Origin: Thauera humireducens
GTDB lineage: Bacteria > Pseudomonadota > Gammaproteobacteria > Burkholderiales > Rhodocyclaceae
Direction of reading: 5' to 3'
NCBI RefSeq assembly: GCF_001051995.2
Contig: NZ_CP014646.1
Coordinates: forward strand, 3,162,001 to 3,226,000
Length of the DNA: 64,000 bases
How positions within the stretch are numbered: the first letter of the stretch is position 1; each line of letters opens with the position of its first letter. This document shows, piece by piece, positions 8,951-17,820 of the stretch. A program made the translations under genes and the position numbers. The notes beneath the pieces are model-generated. The model ran no database searches and was not told the DNA's origin. It saw only the letters and a list, made by a program, of their open reading frames with translations.

Positions 8951-11128
8951 ATGCCCATCGTCCGTGTCGCATTGCCCGTGCCCCTGCCGCAAGTGTTTGA
9001 TTACCTTGCGTCAGATGCGTCCGCAGAGGACGTCGGGCGTTGCGTCAAGGTGCCTTTCGGGCGCGGTGAGCGCAATGGCCTGATCGTGGCGGTGGCGTCC
9101 GAGGCGGACGTCGAGGTCGCCCGCCTCAAGCCCGTGCATCACATCCAGCGTGACGTGCCGCCCCTGCCGGGCGACTGGCTGGCGCTGGTCAGTTTCGTGT
9201 CCCGCTACTATCACGCGCCGCTCGGCGAAGTCGTCGCGCTGGCGTTGCCGCCGGGTCTGCGCCGAGCCGATGGCGTCAGCGGCGATGACGCGGACCCGCT
9301 GCTGGCGCTTGGCGCAGCGGGTAGCGAGGCCTTGCGCGCGGCGCGCCGGCCGAGCAAGGCGCTGGCCTTGCTGCAGGCGCTGGCGCAGGACACGCCGCCC
9401 TGGCGCCGCAGTGCGGTACGCGAACGCGAAGGCGGGGAGGCCGTCGGCGACCTGCTGCGTCGCGGCTGGCTGGTCGAGGCGGCCATCGGCGATCTGCGCC
9501 GCGACGCGACCGGCCCCCAGCCCGAACTGACGGCGGAGCAGGGTGAGGCGGTGAACGCCATCCTGGACGCCGGCCCGGGCTTTCGTGCGTGGCTTCTGCA
9601 CGGCGTGACCGGCAGTGGCAAGACCGAGGTCTACCTGCGTCTCGCCGCCAACGCGCTGGCCCAGGGCAAGCAGGTGTTGATGCTGGTGCCCGAGATTGCG
9701 CTGACCCCACAGCTCGAGCGCCGCGTTGCGCAGCGCTTCGCTGCGGCGAACGTCGTCAGCCTGCATTCCGGACTGGCCGATGGGGCGCGTTCACGTGGCT
9801 TCGTGCAGGCGCTCAGCGGCCACGCCGATATCGTGCTCGGCACCCGGCTTGCGGTGTTCGCGCCCCTGCCGCGTCTGGGCCTGATCCTGGTCGACGAGGA
9901 GCACGACGCCTCCTACAAGCAGCAGGAAGGGGTGCGCTATTCGGCACGTGACGTCGCGGTGTGGCGCGCCCGCCAGGGCGATGTACCGGTGGTGCTCGGC
10001 TCGGCCACGCCCTCGCTCGAGACCTGGTATCACGCCCGCAACGACCGCTATGCGCTCCAGGTGCTGAACCAGCGTGCGGTGGCCGCGACCATGCCTGCCG
10101 TGCGCTGCATCGATGTGCGCCGCCTGAAGCTGGACGAGGGCCTCAGCCCCGGCCTGAAGGCAGCGATCGAGCAGCGCCTGGCGCGCGGTGAGCAGAGCCT
10201 GGTGTTTCTCAACCGGCGCGGCTATGCACCGGTGCTGTCCTGTCCGTCCTGCGGCTGGGTCAGCCGCTGTCCGCACTGTTCGGCCAACCTGGTCGTTCAT
10301 CTGGTCGACCGCCGCCTGCGCTGCCACCACTGCGGTTGCGACGGCGGTATCCCGCACGCCTGCCCGAGCTGCGGCAACCAGGACATCCAGCCCTTCGGTC
10401 GCGGTACGCAGCGCATCGAGGCGCGCCTGGCCGAGCTGTTTCCGCAGGCACGGGTGCTGCGCGTCGACCGCGATGCCGCACGCACCCGCAAGCAGTGGGA
10501 GAGTCTGCTGGCGACGATCGCCGACGGCGGGGCCGACATCCTGGTCGGTACCCAGATGATGGCCAAGGGACACGACTTCCCGAAGCTGACACTGGTCGGC
10601 GTGATCGGGGCGGATGCCTCGCTGCATGCGGCCGATTTCCGTGCGCCCGAACGCCTGTTCCAGCAGCTGATGCAGGTGGGCGGTCGCGCGGGGCGGGGCA
10701 CGCTGCCCGGCGAGGTGCTGATCCAGACCGAGTACCCCGCGCATCCGCTGTACCTGCACCTCGCACGCCACGACTTCGATGCCTTCGCGCGCATGGAGCT
10801 GGCCGAGCGGCGCAGCGCGGGTTTTCCGCCCTTCACCTACCAGGCCATGCTGCGTGCGGATGCGCCCGCGCTGGATGATGCCGTCGAGTTCCTGCGCCAC
10901 GCGCGGCGGCTGGCCGAGGAGCGCGCGCCCGAAGGCCTGCGCATCTACGACCCGGTGCCCATGCGCATGACCCGCCTGGCCCGCCGCGAGCGCGCGCAAC
11001 TGCTGCTCGAAGCCGACCAGCGCGGCGTGCTGCAGGGTTTTCTCGCCGATTGGGTGGCGCTGCTGTACCGCCAGCGCACCGCGCGCGAGTTGCGCTGGCA
11101 GCTGGACGTGGATCCTCTCGAGGTCTGA
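8951..11128 (+). CDS. priA: PriA primosomal helicase (replication restart)
   Basis: 725-residue superfamily-2 3'-5' DNA helicase that reloads the replisome at stalled forks. The N-terminal DNA-binding domain begins VRVALPVPLPQVFDYL. Walker A GVTGSGKT is at 218-225 and the DEEH box at 315-318. The cysteine-rich zinc-binding insertion starts at C431 with CPSCGWVSRCPHC and continues CHHCGC and CPSCGNQ. Helicase motifs follow: ILVGTQMMAKGHDFP and the QVGGRAGRG region. Length matches E. coli PriA (732). It is transcribed away from hemE across the DnaA-box-containing spacer. Confidence 0.97.
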   Translation: MPIVRVALPVPLPQVFDYLASDASAEDVGRCVKVPFGRGERNGLIVAVASEADVEVARLKPVHHIQRDVPPLPGDWLALVSFVSRYYHAPLGEVVALALPPGLRRADGVSGDDADPLLALGAAGSEALRAARRPSKALALLQALAQDTPPWRRSAVREREGGEAVGDLLRRGWLVEAAIGDLRRDATGPQPELTAEQGEAVNAILDAGPGFRAWLLHGVTGSGKTEVYLRLAANALAQGKQVLMLVPEIALTPQLERRVAQRFAAANVVSLHSGLADGARSRGFVQALSGHADIVLGTRLAVFAPLPRLGLILVDEEHDASYKQQEGVRYSARDVAVWRARQGDVPVVLGSATPSLETWYHARNDRYALQVLNQRAVAATMPAVRCIDVRRLKLDEGLSPGLKAAIEQRLARGEQSLVFLNRRGYAPVLSCPSCGWVSRCPHCSANLVVHLVDRRLRCHHCGCDGGIPHACPSCGNQDIQPFGRGTQRIEARLAELFPQARVLRVDRDAARTRKQWESLLATIADGGADILVGTQMMAKGHDFPKLTLVGVIGADASLHAADFRAPERLFQQLMQVGGRAGRGTLPGEVLIQTEYPAHPLYLHLARHDFDAFARMELAERRSAGFPPFTYQAMLRADAPALDDAVEFLRHARRLAEERAPEGLRIYDPVPMRMTRLARRERAQLLLEADQRGVLQGFLADWVALLYRQRTARELRWQLDVDPLEV

Positions 11129-11301
11129 GCGAGGCGGTCGGGCTGCTCCCGGTCGCTCGGGGGGCGGCTTGTCGTGACATCGCGCTACCCAAGCTGGGTG
11201 ATGATGCGTCATGATCGACGACGACCCGCTGCTGTGCGTCCGGCATACCTCCATGCCGTCGCGCGCGGTTTCGATCGATCGTCGCGAAGGGAGCCGCTGG
11301 C

Positions 11302-14300
11302 ATGGCGCGAACGTTTCCGCTTCATACGCATGTCCTGGCGCTGGCGCTGGGTCTTGTCCTGCTGGTCGGCGGGCTGCTGGCCTTCATCGGCCAGCAGCTT
11401 GCCGGCAACATGCTGTCGGCGGTGGCCGAGGACCAGTCGCTGCGCATCAACCGCGAGGTGCGGGGCAGCCTGTATCACCTGGTGCAGCCCGCCGACATGG
11501 CGCTCAGGCTGTTGAGCGAGGACGCCCTCGCGGACGCTGCCACGCTCGACGAGCGCCTGCGGCGGCTGCCCGCGGCGCGTGCGGCGCTGGCGGGTTCGGC
11601 GGCGCTGTCCTCGCTCTACGTCGGCTATGGCGACGGCCAGTTCTTCTTCGTGCGCAGACTGGCCGGCGAGGCGGAGCGGGCGCGGTTCGAGGCGCCGCCG
11701 CAGACGGCCTACCTGGTGCAGAGCATAGACCGCGACGCGGGCGGCGCGCTGCGCGGGCGCTACCTGTTCCTCGATGCCGCCCTCGGCGTGCTGGCGCAGC
11801 GCGAGCGGACGCAGTATCCGGACGCGTTCGATCCGCGCCGGCGCGACTGGTACCGCGACGCCCCGCAGAACGGTGAACTGTTGGTGACCCCGCCCTATCC
11901 CTTCTTCTCCGACCAGCAGGTGGGCATCACCCTGGCACGGCGTGCCGGCAACGGTAGCGCCGTGATCGGCGCCGACATCCGCCTGCACACCCTGGGCGCA
12001 GTCCTCGCGCGGCAGAAGGTGACGCCCGGTGCGCGCCTCGTGCTGGCTGACGGGGACGGACGGATCGTGGCCCTGGACGATGCCAGCCTGCCGGTCGCAG
12101 CGCCCGACGCGCGCGGTGTGCAGCGCCTGCAGCACCTGCAGGATCTGGCGCATCCAGCCTTCCGCGACCAGGGCGGCCTCATTGCCGAAGCCCGGGCCGC
12201 GCCCGGTGGCACGCTCGCGCGCAAGCGCGTGGTCGATGGCGAGGCGTGGTTGCTCAGCGCCACGGCCCTGCAGATGGAACACGTCGACGCCAGCTTCGTG
12301 GTCATGGCCATCCCGGAGCAGGAGTTGATGGCGGGAGCGCTGCACCAGCGCAACGTCGCGCTCGTCATCACCGTCCTCGTGCTCTGCATCGCCGCGCCGC
12401 TCACCTGGCTGCTCGCGCGCCAGATCGCCCGTCCCATGCGGGCGCTCGCAGCCGAGGCGGAGGCGATCCGCCGCTTCAACTTTGCGCCGGTCGGCGCGCC
12501 GCGCTCGCGCATTCGCGAGGTGGAGGTGCTGGGCGAGACCATGGACGGGATGCGACAGACGATCCGCCGCTTCCTGGAACTCAACACTGCGGTCGCCGGC
12601 GAACCCGATTTCGACAGCCTGCTGCCGCGTCTGCTCGGGGAGACCTTGTCGGCGACGCGGGCGCAGGGCGGGGTGCTCTACCTCGCGACCGACGGACACC
12701 TGGCGCCGGTCGCGACGCTGGACGGCGAGGGTCATCCCTTGCCCGACACTGCGTCCTGGGCTGCAACAGACGCGGAGGCGGGGGAGTGGATGCATGCCCG
12801 TCCGCCCGGGCAGATTGCCCAGGCCGCCCGTGCGCTCGACGCACTCGGGCCGCTGCTGGGCGAGGCGCTCGCCGCGCGCGCCGTGCGCTCCGCGGCGCTG
12901 ACCGATGCCGATCTCGTCGCCCTCGGCCTGCAGGCGCAGGCGAACGCGCTGGGCGTGTCGCAGGCGATCGCGGTGCCGCTGATCAACCGCCAGGGCGAAC
13001 TCGTCGGCGCCCTGCTGTTGCTGCTGGACGCACCGGCTGACGATGACCGTCTCGCCTTCATCAGCGCGCTGTCTGGCCTCGCGGCAGTCACGCTCGAAGC
13101 GAGGGCCCTCATCGCCGCGCAGAAGGCCTTGTTCGAGGCCCTGATCCGCATGATCGCCGGTGCGATCGACGCCAAGAGCGAGCACACCGGTGGTCATTGC
13201 GCGCGCGTCCCCGAGCTCGCCCGCCTGCTGGCCCAGGCCGCGTGCGAGGCGAAGCAGGGCCCGTATGCGGACTTCAAGCTCGACGACAATGGCTGGGAGA
13301 TCCTGCGCATCGCAGCCTGGATGCACGACTGCGGCAAGATCACCACGCCCGAGTACGTTGTCGACAAGGCGACCAAGCTGCAGACCCTGTACGACCGCAT
13401 CCACGAGGTCCGGATGCGGTTCGAGGTGCTCAAGCGCGAGGCCGAACTGCGCTGCCTGCAGGACATCCTGGACGGCGCGGACGCCGATGCGCGCAAGCGC
13501 CTGCGCGACGAGGAACTGGTCGCACTCGACGACGACTTCGCCTTCGTCGCGCGCTGCAACCAGGGGAGCGAGTCGATGGCCGACGCCGACGTGGAACGCC
13601 TGCACCGCATTGCCAGCCGCACCTGGACGCGTACGCTGGACGACCGTCTCGGGCTCTCGCACGAGGAGGCCGCGCGCAGGCAGGCGGCGCCGGCTGCGCT
13701 CCTGCCGCACCCCGAGCCGCTGCTCGCCGATCGTCCGGAGCACCTCGTTCCGCGCCGCACGGACGAGTGCTTCGCGGCAGACAACCGATGGGGTTTCCGC
13801 ATGCAGCCGCCGCGCTGGCGGCAGAACCTGGGCGAACTGCACAACCTCGGGGTGCGCTATGGCACGCTGACCGAGGAGGAGCGCTACCTGATCAATGCCC
13901 ACATCATCCAGACCGAGATCATGCTCCGCAGCCTGCCGTTTCCTCGCCACCTCGCGGGCGTGCCGGAAGTGGCCGTCTCGCACCACGAGAAGATGGATGG
14001 CAGCGGCTACCCCAAGGGTTTGCGGGCCGAGCAGATGAGCCCGCTGGCGCGGATGATGGCGATCGCCGACATCTACGAGGCGCTCACCGCGCGCGACCGC
14101 CCCTACAAGCGCGGCAAGACCTTGTCGGAGGCCTTGTCGATCATGGCGCGCATGGCCCGCGAGGGGCACATCGATCCGGCCCTGTTCGCCCTGTTCCTGC
14201 GTTCCGGGGCCTACCTCGCGTATGCGCAGCGCTTCGTCGAACCCGGGCAGATCGATGCAGTCGAGGTCGACGCCCTGCTGGACGGGCAGGAAATCGGCCA

Positions 14301-14310
14301 GCCGGCCTAG
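11302..14310 (+). CDS. Membrane sensor HD-GYP protein (putative c-di-GMP phosphodiesterase)
   Basis: 1002 residues. An N-terminal membrane helix (about 8-33) and an extracytoplasmic Cache-like sensor domain are followed by a second helix (about 351-372), HAMP (to about 425), a GAF-like region (about 425-600) and an HD-GYP domain. The HD-GYP parts are HTGGHCARV, the HD dyad H675-D676 in MHDCGKITTPE, and HHEKMDGSGYPKGL from H894, followed by AIADIYEALTARDRPYK. HD-GYP enzymes hydrolyse c-di-GMP. About 219 residues separate the HD dyad from HHE, far more than the roughly 60 usual for the family, so an insertion of about 150 residues splits the domain. The start at 11302 has AAGGGAG upstream. The stop codon overlaps that of the convergent sugar kinase. 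Confidence 0.85.
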   Translation: MARTFPLHTHVLALALGLVLLVGGLLAFIGQQLAGNMLSAVAEDQSLRINREVRGSLYHLVQPADMALRLLSEDALADAATLDERLRRLPAARAALAGSAALSSLYVGYGDGQFFFVRRLAGEAERARFEAPPQTAYLVQSIDRDAGGALRGRYLFLDAALGVLAQRERTQYPDAFDPRRRDWYRDAPQNGELLVTPPYPFFSDQQVGITLARRAGNGSAVIGADIRLHTLGAVLARQKVTPGARLVLADGDGRIVALDDASLPVAAPDARGVQRLQHLQDLAHPAFRDQGGLIAEARAAPGGTLARKRVVDGEAWLLSATALQMEHVDASFVVMAIPEQELMAGALHQRNVALVITVLVLCIAAPLTWLLARQIARPMRALAAEAEAIRRFNFAPVGAPRSRIREVEVLGETMDGMRQTIRRFLELNTAVAGEPDFDSLLPRLLGETLSATRAQGGVLYLATDGHLAPVATLDGEGHPLPDTASWAATDAEAGEWMHARPPGQIAQAARALDALGPLLGEALAARAVRSAALTDADLVALGLQAQANALGVSQAIAVPLINRQGELVGALLLLLDAPADDDRLAFISALSGLAAVTLEARALIAAQKALFEALIRMIAGAIDAKSEHTGGHCARVPELARLLAQAACEAKQGPYADFKLDDNGWEILRIAAWMHDCGKITTPEYVVDKATKLQTLYDRIHEVRMRFEVLKREAELRCLQDILDGADADARKRLRDEELVALDDDFAFVARCNQGSESMADADVERLHRIASRTWTRTLDDRLGLSHEEAARRQAAPAALLPHPEPLLADRPEHLVPRRTDECFAADNRWGFRMQPPRWRQNLGELHNLGVRYGTLTEEERYLINAHIIQTEIMLRSLPFPRHLAGVPEVAVSHHEKMDGSGYPKGLRAEQMSPLARMMAIADIYEALTARDRPYKRGKTLSEALSIMARMAREGHIDPALFALFLRSGAYLAYAQRFVEPGQIDAVEVDALLDGQEIGQPA

Positions 14311-15230
14311 CGGGCCGGCGCCGGGCCGTCGCTGCAGGCCGGCCACAGCCAGGCCGCGCCGCGCACGCCGGACGCGTCGCCGTGGCGCGCCGGCAGCAGG
14401 CGGGTGGCGACGTGGTCCGAGAACACGGCGTACTTCCACAGCCGCGGCACATTGGCGTACAGGCGCTCGATGTGCGACAGCCCGCCACCGAGCACGATCA
14501 CGTCCGGGTCGAGCAGGTTGATGACGCTGGCCAGCGCGCGCGCGAGGCGCTGTTCATAACGTTGCAGCGTGGTTTCGCAGGCGATGTCGCCCCGCGCCGC
14601 GCCCGCGACGATTGCCGCCGCGTCGAGCCGATCGCCGTAGCGCCGCTGGTGCTCGGCCGCCATGCCCGGCCCGGACAGGTAGGTCTCGATGCAGCCGGCA
14701 CGGCCGCAATAGCAGGCGGGCAGGGGCAGGTCGTCCTGACCGGGCAGCGGCAGCGGGTTGTGGCCCCATTCGCCGGCGATGGCGTTGGCACCGCTGACCA
14801 GCCCGCCGCGCACGACGAGGCCGCCACCGACGCCGGTGCCGAGGATCACGGCGAACACCACCTCCGCGCCCGTGCCGGCGCCATCCGTGGCTTCGGACAT
14901 CGCGAGGCAGTTGGCGTCGTTCGCCAGGCGCAGCGGCCGCTGCAGCAGCGCCTCCAGATCCTGCTGCAGCGGCTGGCCGTTGAGGCAGGTGGAGTTGGCG
15001 TTGCGGATCAGGCCGGTGACCGGCGACAGCGAGCCGGGCGTGCCGATGCCGACGCTGGCCCTGCGGCCGATGGCGCGCTCGGCGTCCTGAACCAGGCCCA
15101 CGATCGCCCGCAGCGTGGCCTGGTAGTCACCTTGCGGCGTCGGCACGCGGCGGCGGAAGCGCTCGCCACCGTCCTCGTCGAGCGCGACCAGCTCGATCTT
15201 GGTGCCACCCAGGTCGACGCCGATGCGCAT
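14307..15230 (-). CDS. ROK-family sugar kinase (glucokinase/fructokinase-like)
   Basis: 307 residues. It has the ATP-binding VDLGGTKIELVAL at the N-terminus, the sugar-binding EWGHNPLPLP and the ROK zinc motif CYCGRAGCIETYLSG, then VIVLGGGLS. ROK kinases phosphorylate glucose, fructose, mannose or N-acetyl sugars; the sequence resembles fructokinase/NagK-type members, but substrate cannot be fixed. Its TAG stop overlaps the TAG of the convergent HD-GYP gene (14307-14310). A carbonic anhydrase gene lies 20 bases upstream on the same strand, so the two may be cotranscribed. The start is ATG 15230, directly before RIGVDLGGTK; longer frames lack homology. Confidence 0.88.
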   Translation of the reverse strand: MRIGVDLGGTKIELVALDEDGGERFRRRVPTPQGDYQATLRAIVGLVQDAERAIGRRASVGIGTPGSLSPVTGLIRNANSTCLNGQPLQQDLEALLQRPLRLANDANCLAMSEATDGAGTGAEVVFAVILGTGVGGGLVVRGGLVSGANAIAGEWGHNPLPLPGQDDLPLPACYCGRAGCIETYLSGPGMAAEHQRRYGDRLDAAAIVAGAARGDIACETTLQRYEQRLARALASVINLLDPDVIVLGGGLSHIERLYANVPRLWKYAVFSDHVATRLLPARHGDASGVRGAAWLWPACSDGPAPAR

Positions 15231-15250
15231 GTCGCGACCGCGATGAACCG

Positions 15251-15898
15251 TCAGGCGATGCGCTCGACCGCGCCGCGATAGAGCTCCATCGCCTCCTCGC
15301 GGCTGCGGGCGCTGACCCCGAGGTTGCGGACCAGCCCGTCGTCGAGGCTGTAGCACCAGGCGTGCACCGTGACGCCCTGGCCGCGCTGCCAGGCTTCGCG
15401 CAACACCGAGGTCTGGCACACATTGACCACCTGATGGATGGCGTTGAGTTCGCACATCCGGTCCAGGCGGGCATTGGGGTCGTCGATCTGCGCGAGGCGC
15501 TCCTCGTGGCGGTCGCGCACGTCCTGCACGTGGCGCAGCCAGTTGTCGGTGAGGCCGGTGCGGTTGTCGTTGAGGGCGGCCTTGACCCCGCCGCAGCCGT
15601 AATGGCCCACGACCAGGATGTGTTTCACGCGCAGCATCTCGACCGCGTAGTGGATCACCGACAGCGCGTTGAGGTCGGTATGCACGACGACGTTGGCGAT
15701 GTTGCGATGGACGAAGACTTCGCCCGGCGCCAGGCCGATGATCTGGTTGGCCGGCACGCGGCTGTCCGAGCAGCCGATCCACAGGTACTCGGGCGACTGC
15801 TGCTTGACCAGGCGGGCGAAGAACTCGGGGTCCTCGGCATGCATGCGTTCGGACCAGGCCTTGTTGTTGGCGAAGAGGTGTTCGATGGTCTGGGCCAT
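15251..15898 (-). CDS. can: Beta-class carbonic anhydrase
   Basis: 215-residue beta-carbonic anhydrase, interconverting CO2 and bicarbonate in the cytoplasm. Zinc ligands are visible as C43 (IGCSDSRVPA, with D45 and R47 of the catalytic dyad), H99 and C102 (VVGHYGCGGVKAAL). The length and HRNIANVV segment match E. coli Can (220 residues). It is followed on the same strand by the ROK kinase. The region 15899-15996 between it and the SMUG1-like gene shows nothing I can assign beyond an AT-rich patch likely to hold its promoter. Confidence 0.95.
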   Translation of the reverse strand: MAQTIEHLFANNKAWSERMHAEDPEFFARLVKQQSPEYLWIGCSDSRVPANQIIGLAPGEVFVHRNIANVVVHTDLNALSVIHYAVEMLRVKHILVVGHYGCGGVKAALNDNRTGLTDNWLRHVQDVRDRHEERLAQIDDPNARLDRMCELNAIHQVVNVCQTSVLREAWQRGQGVTVHAWCYSLDDGLVRNLGVSARSREEAMELYRGAVERIA

Positions 15899-15996
15899 GG
15901 CCGTTTCTCTGTCTGGAATCGCGTAAAGGCGAAATTATGAATAATTCGTGCGACGGGCGTAAGCGTGCGGGCGGCCGGTGTCGCGATGGCGCGCTT

Positions 15997-16749
15997 TCAG
16001 GCGCCGGCGGACACCTCGGGCCAGATGCCCAGCCCGACCAGCTGCCGTGTCGCCGCCTCTGCCCAACCGCGGTTGGCGGCCGGGCTGGCCGGACTGGGAT
16101 GCAGGATGCGACCGAACCTCACTTGGGCGGTGTCGCCCAGGGCCTCCGTCGCGCGCTTTTCGGCCCAGTTGCCGATGCCGACCACCCAGTCGGGTTGCAG
16201 GGTGGCGATCAGGGTGCGCAGGTGGGCGTCGCAGGCTTCAAGCAACGGGCGCTGCTCGATCGCCGGCAGCTTGTCCGGCGTGAGGTTGCGGCCGCCCTCG
16301 AAGAAGGCGAGCGGGCAGTAGTTGGCGACGAAGTGCTCGGCGAAGAAGGCCGCTGGCGTACCGAATCGCGCGCGGAACAAGCCCCACAGGCGCTGGCCGC
16401 TGACCTCGGAGCGGGGGCAGGCGAAGCCTTCGACGGGGCGCTTGGGGTTGGTTTCGCGCGGTTGGCCGACCGGTCCTTCCAGCCCGAGCCAGTCGCGCGC
16501 ACTGGCGATCTCGCCGAAGGGCACGCCGATCTGCGCCATGCCGAAGGGGCCGGGATTCATGCCGACGAAGACCACGCGCTTGCGCCCTGCGCCGAAGCGC
16601 TCGAGATAGCGACGATGCACGTCCCAGGCGTAGTCGAGCGGGTTGTACACGTGGGTGACCGGCGGCGCGAAACGCATCGCATCGACCGCATCGGAAAGCG
16701 TACGGGCGGCGTCGATCAGGGTGGTGGCGGTCGGGTGGGTGTCGGTCAT
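15997..16749 (-). CDS. SMUG1-type uracil-DNA glycosylase
   Basis: 250 residues with the signature of single-strand-selective SMUG1 glycosylases: FVGMNPGPFGMAQIGVPFGE at about 61-80 (water-activating Asn in MNPGP) and the C-terminal HPSPASPAANRGW loop with the catalytic His. The match to animal SMUG1 in the first motif is close. It removes uracil and oxidised pyrimidines from DNA at the start of base-excision repair. SMUG1-like enzymes are known in a limited set of bacteria, and annotation software often labels them only as hypothetical. It lies 22 bases beyond azlD in the same direction, the end of an azlCD-led group, with no obvious functional tie. Confidence 0.85.
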   Translation of the reverse strand: MTDTHPTATTLIDAARTLSDAVDAMRFAPPVTHVYNPLDYAWDVHRRYLERFGAGRKRVVFVGMNPGPFGMAQIGVPFGEIASARDWLGLEGPVGQPRETNPKRPVEGFACPRSEVSGQRLWGLFRARFGTPAAFFAEHFVANYCPLAFFEGGRNLTPDKLPAIEQRPLLEACDAHLRTLIATLQPDWVVGIGNWAEKRATEALGDTAQVRFGRILHPSPASPAANRGWAEAATRQLVGLGIWPEVSAGA

Positions 16750-16771
16750 CGGGCGTGCGGGGTGAGGGGGG

Positions 16772-17095
16772 TCAGAACAGGCGCTTCAGCAGGTACAGCG
16801 CCGCCATGCCGGCGCCAATGGTTGCCAGCACGTTGCGCGTGCGCCAGGCGACGGTCACGGCGACCAGCGCCGCCCATGGGCGAGGGGTGTCGAAGGCAAA
16901 CTGCACTTCTCCAGCGCTGACGAACAAGGCACTGGCGGTCAGCGCGGCGAAGCTGGCGGGGGCGATGTGGCGGCACAGCGCATGCAGCCAGCCGGGCAGG
17001 CTGCGGCTGGCGAAGACGCCGATCATCGCGTAGCGGTAGAGGAAGGTCAGCACGCCGACGAACACCAGCAGCAGGACCAGGGTGGTGGCGCTCAT
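16772..17095 (-). CDS. azlD: AzlD-family branched-chain amino-acid exporter subunit
   Basis: 107-residue hydrophobic protein with about four membrane helices, starting MSATTLVLLLVFVGVLTFLY, with the family's FLYRYAMIGVF segment and the C-terminal ATIGAGMAALYLLK. AzlD pairs with AzlC to export branched-chain amino acids or analogues. ATG 17095 overlaps the azlC stop (ATGA), so the pair is translationally coupled. A longer open frame upstream runs antisense-like through azlC and is rejected. Confidence 0.88.
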   Translation of the reverse strand: MSATTLVLLLVFVGVLTFLYRYAMIGVFASRSLPGWLHALCRHIAPASFAALTASALFVSAGEVQFAFDTPRPWAALVAVTVAWRTRNVLATIGAGMAALYLLKRLF

Positions 17096-17820
17096 CGTGC
17101 GCGCTCCAGGCGGCGTACCGTCCATACGCCGGCCAGCAGCCCGAGCAGGATCGCCGCGACCAGCCCGAGCTTGTAGGGCAGGGCGGCGAAGGCCAGGGCG
17201 CCGAGGCCGGCGACCAGCGCCGCAGCCTGGCCCGCACGCTCGCGCAGCAGCAGGGTCAGGAGCGCGATGAAGGTCAGCGGCACGGCGAAATCGAGCTCCC
17301 ATGCGGCCGGGATCGTCGCGCCGAACAGCAGGCCGGCCGCGGTGGACAGCTGCCAGCCCGCCCACAGCGTGAAGCCCGCGCCCAAGAAGTACCAGTGGCG
17401 CAGGTCCGACGCGGGGGCAGGGGGTTCGCTGTGGTCGCGCCGCTGATAACGCAGCACGGCAACCGCGTAGGCCTCGTCGGTCAGCAGGTAGGCCAGCAGC
17501 AGGCGCCAGCGTCGTGGCAGGTGGCGCACGTATTCGGCCATCGACGCGCTGTACAGCACGTGGCGCAGATTGAGCAGGCCGGAGGTGAGTGCGATCGGCA
17601 GGGCGCCTGCGCCCGCGGCCAGCATCTGCACGATGACCAGCTGCGCGGCTCCGGCGAAGACCACGGCAGAGGCCAGTTGCGCCAGCCAGGCCGGCACGCC
17701 GGCAGATAGCGCGGCGATGCCGTAGATCATGCCGAAGGGGGCCACGCCGAGGAGCAGCGGTGCCTCGTCGCGGCAGCCGGCGAGGAACTCGCCGCCCGCG
17801 CTCATGCCGGCCCCGGCCAT
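17092..17820 (-). CDS. azlC: AzlC-family branched-chain amino-acid permease
   Basis: 242 residues with seven or eight predicted membrane helices and the AzlC signature APFGMIYGIAALSAG plus LTSGLLNLRHVLYSASMA and LLTDEAYAV. It forms a two-component exporter with AzlD. The start at 17820 shares one base with the stop of the upstream permease (TGATG) and gives MAGAGMSAGGEFLAG; ATG 17805 is an alternative. The gene is in a tight ampG-azlC-azlD-SMUG1 run on the minus strand. Confidence 0.9.
   Translation of the reverse strand: MAGAGMSAGGEFLAGCRDEAPLLLGVAPFGMIYGIAALSAGVPAWLAQLASAVVFAGAAQLVIVQMLAAGAGALPIALTSGLLNLRHVLYSASMAEYVRHLPRRWRLLLAYLLTDEAYAVAVLRYQRRDHSEPPAPASDLRHWYFLGAGFTLWAGWQLSTAAGLLFGATIPAAWELDFAVPLTFIALLTLLLRERAGQAAALVAGLGALAFAALPYKLGLVAAILLGLLAGVWTVRRLERAR

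Noticed and set aside
11209..14439. 1076-codon minus-strand open frame
   Set aside because: Shadow of the HD-GYP gene; no motif and biased composition.
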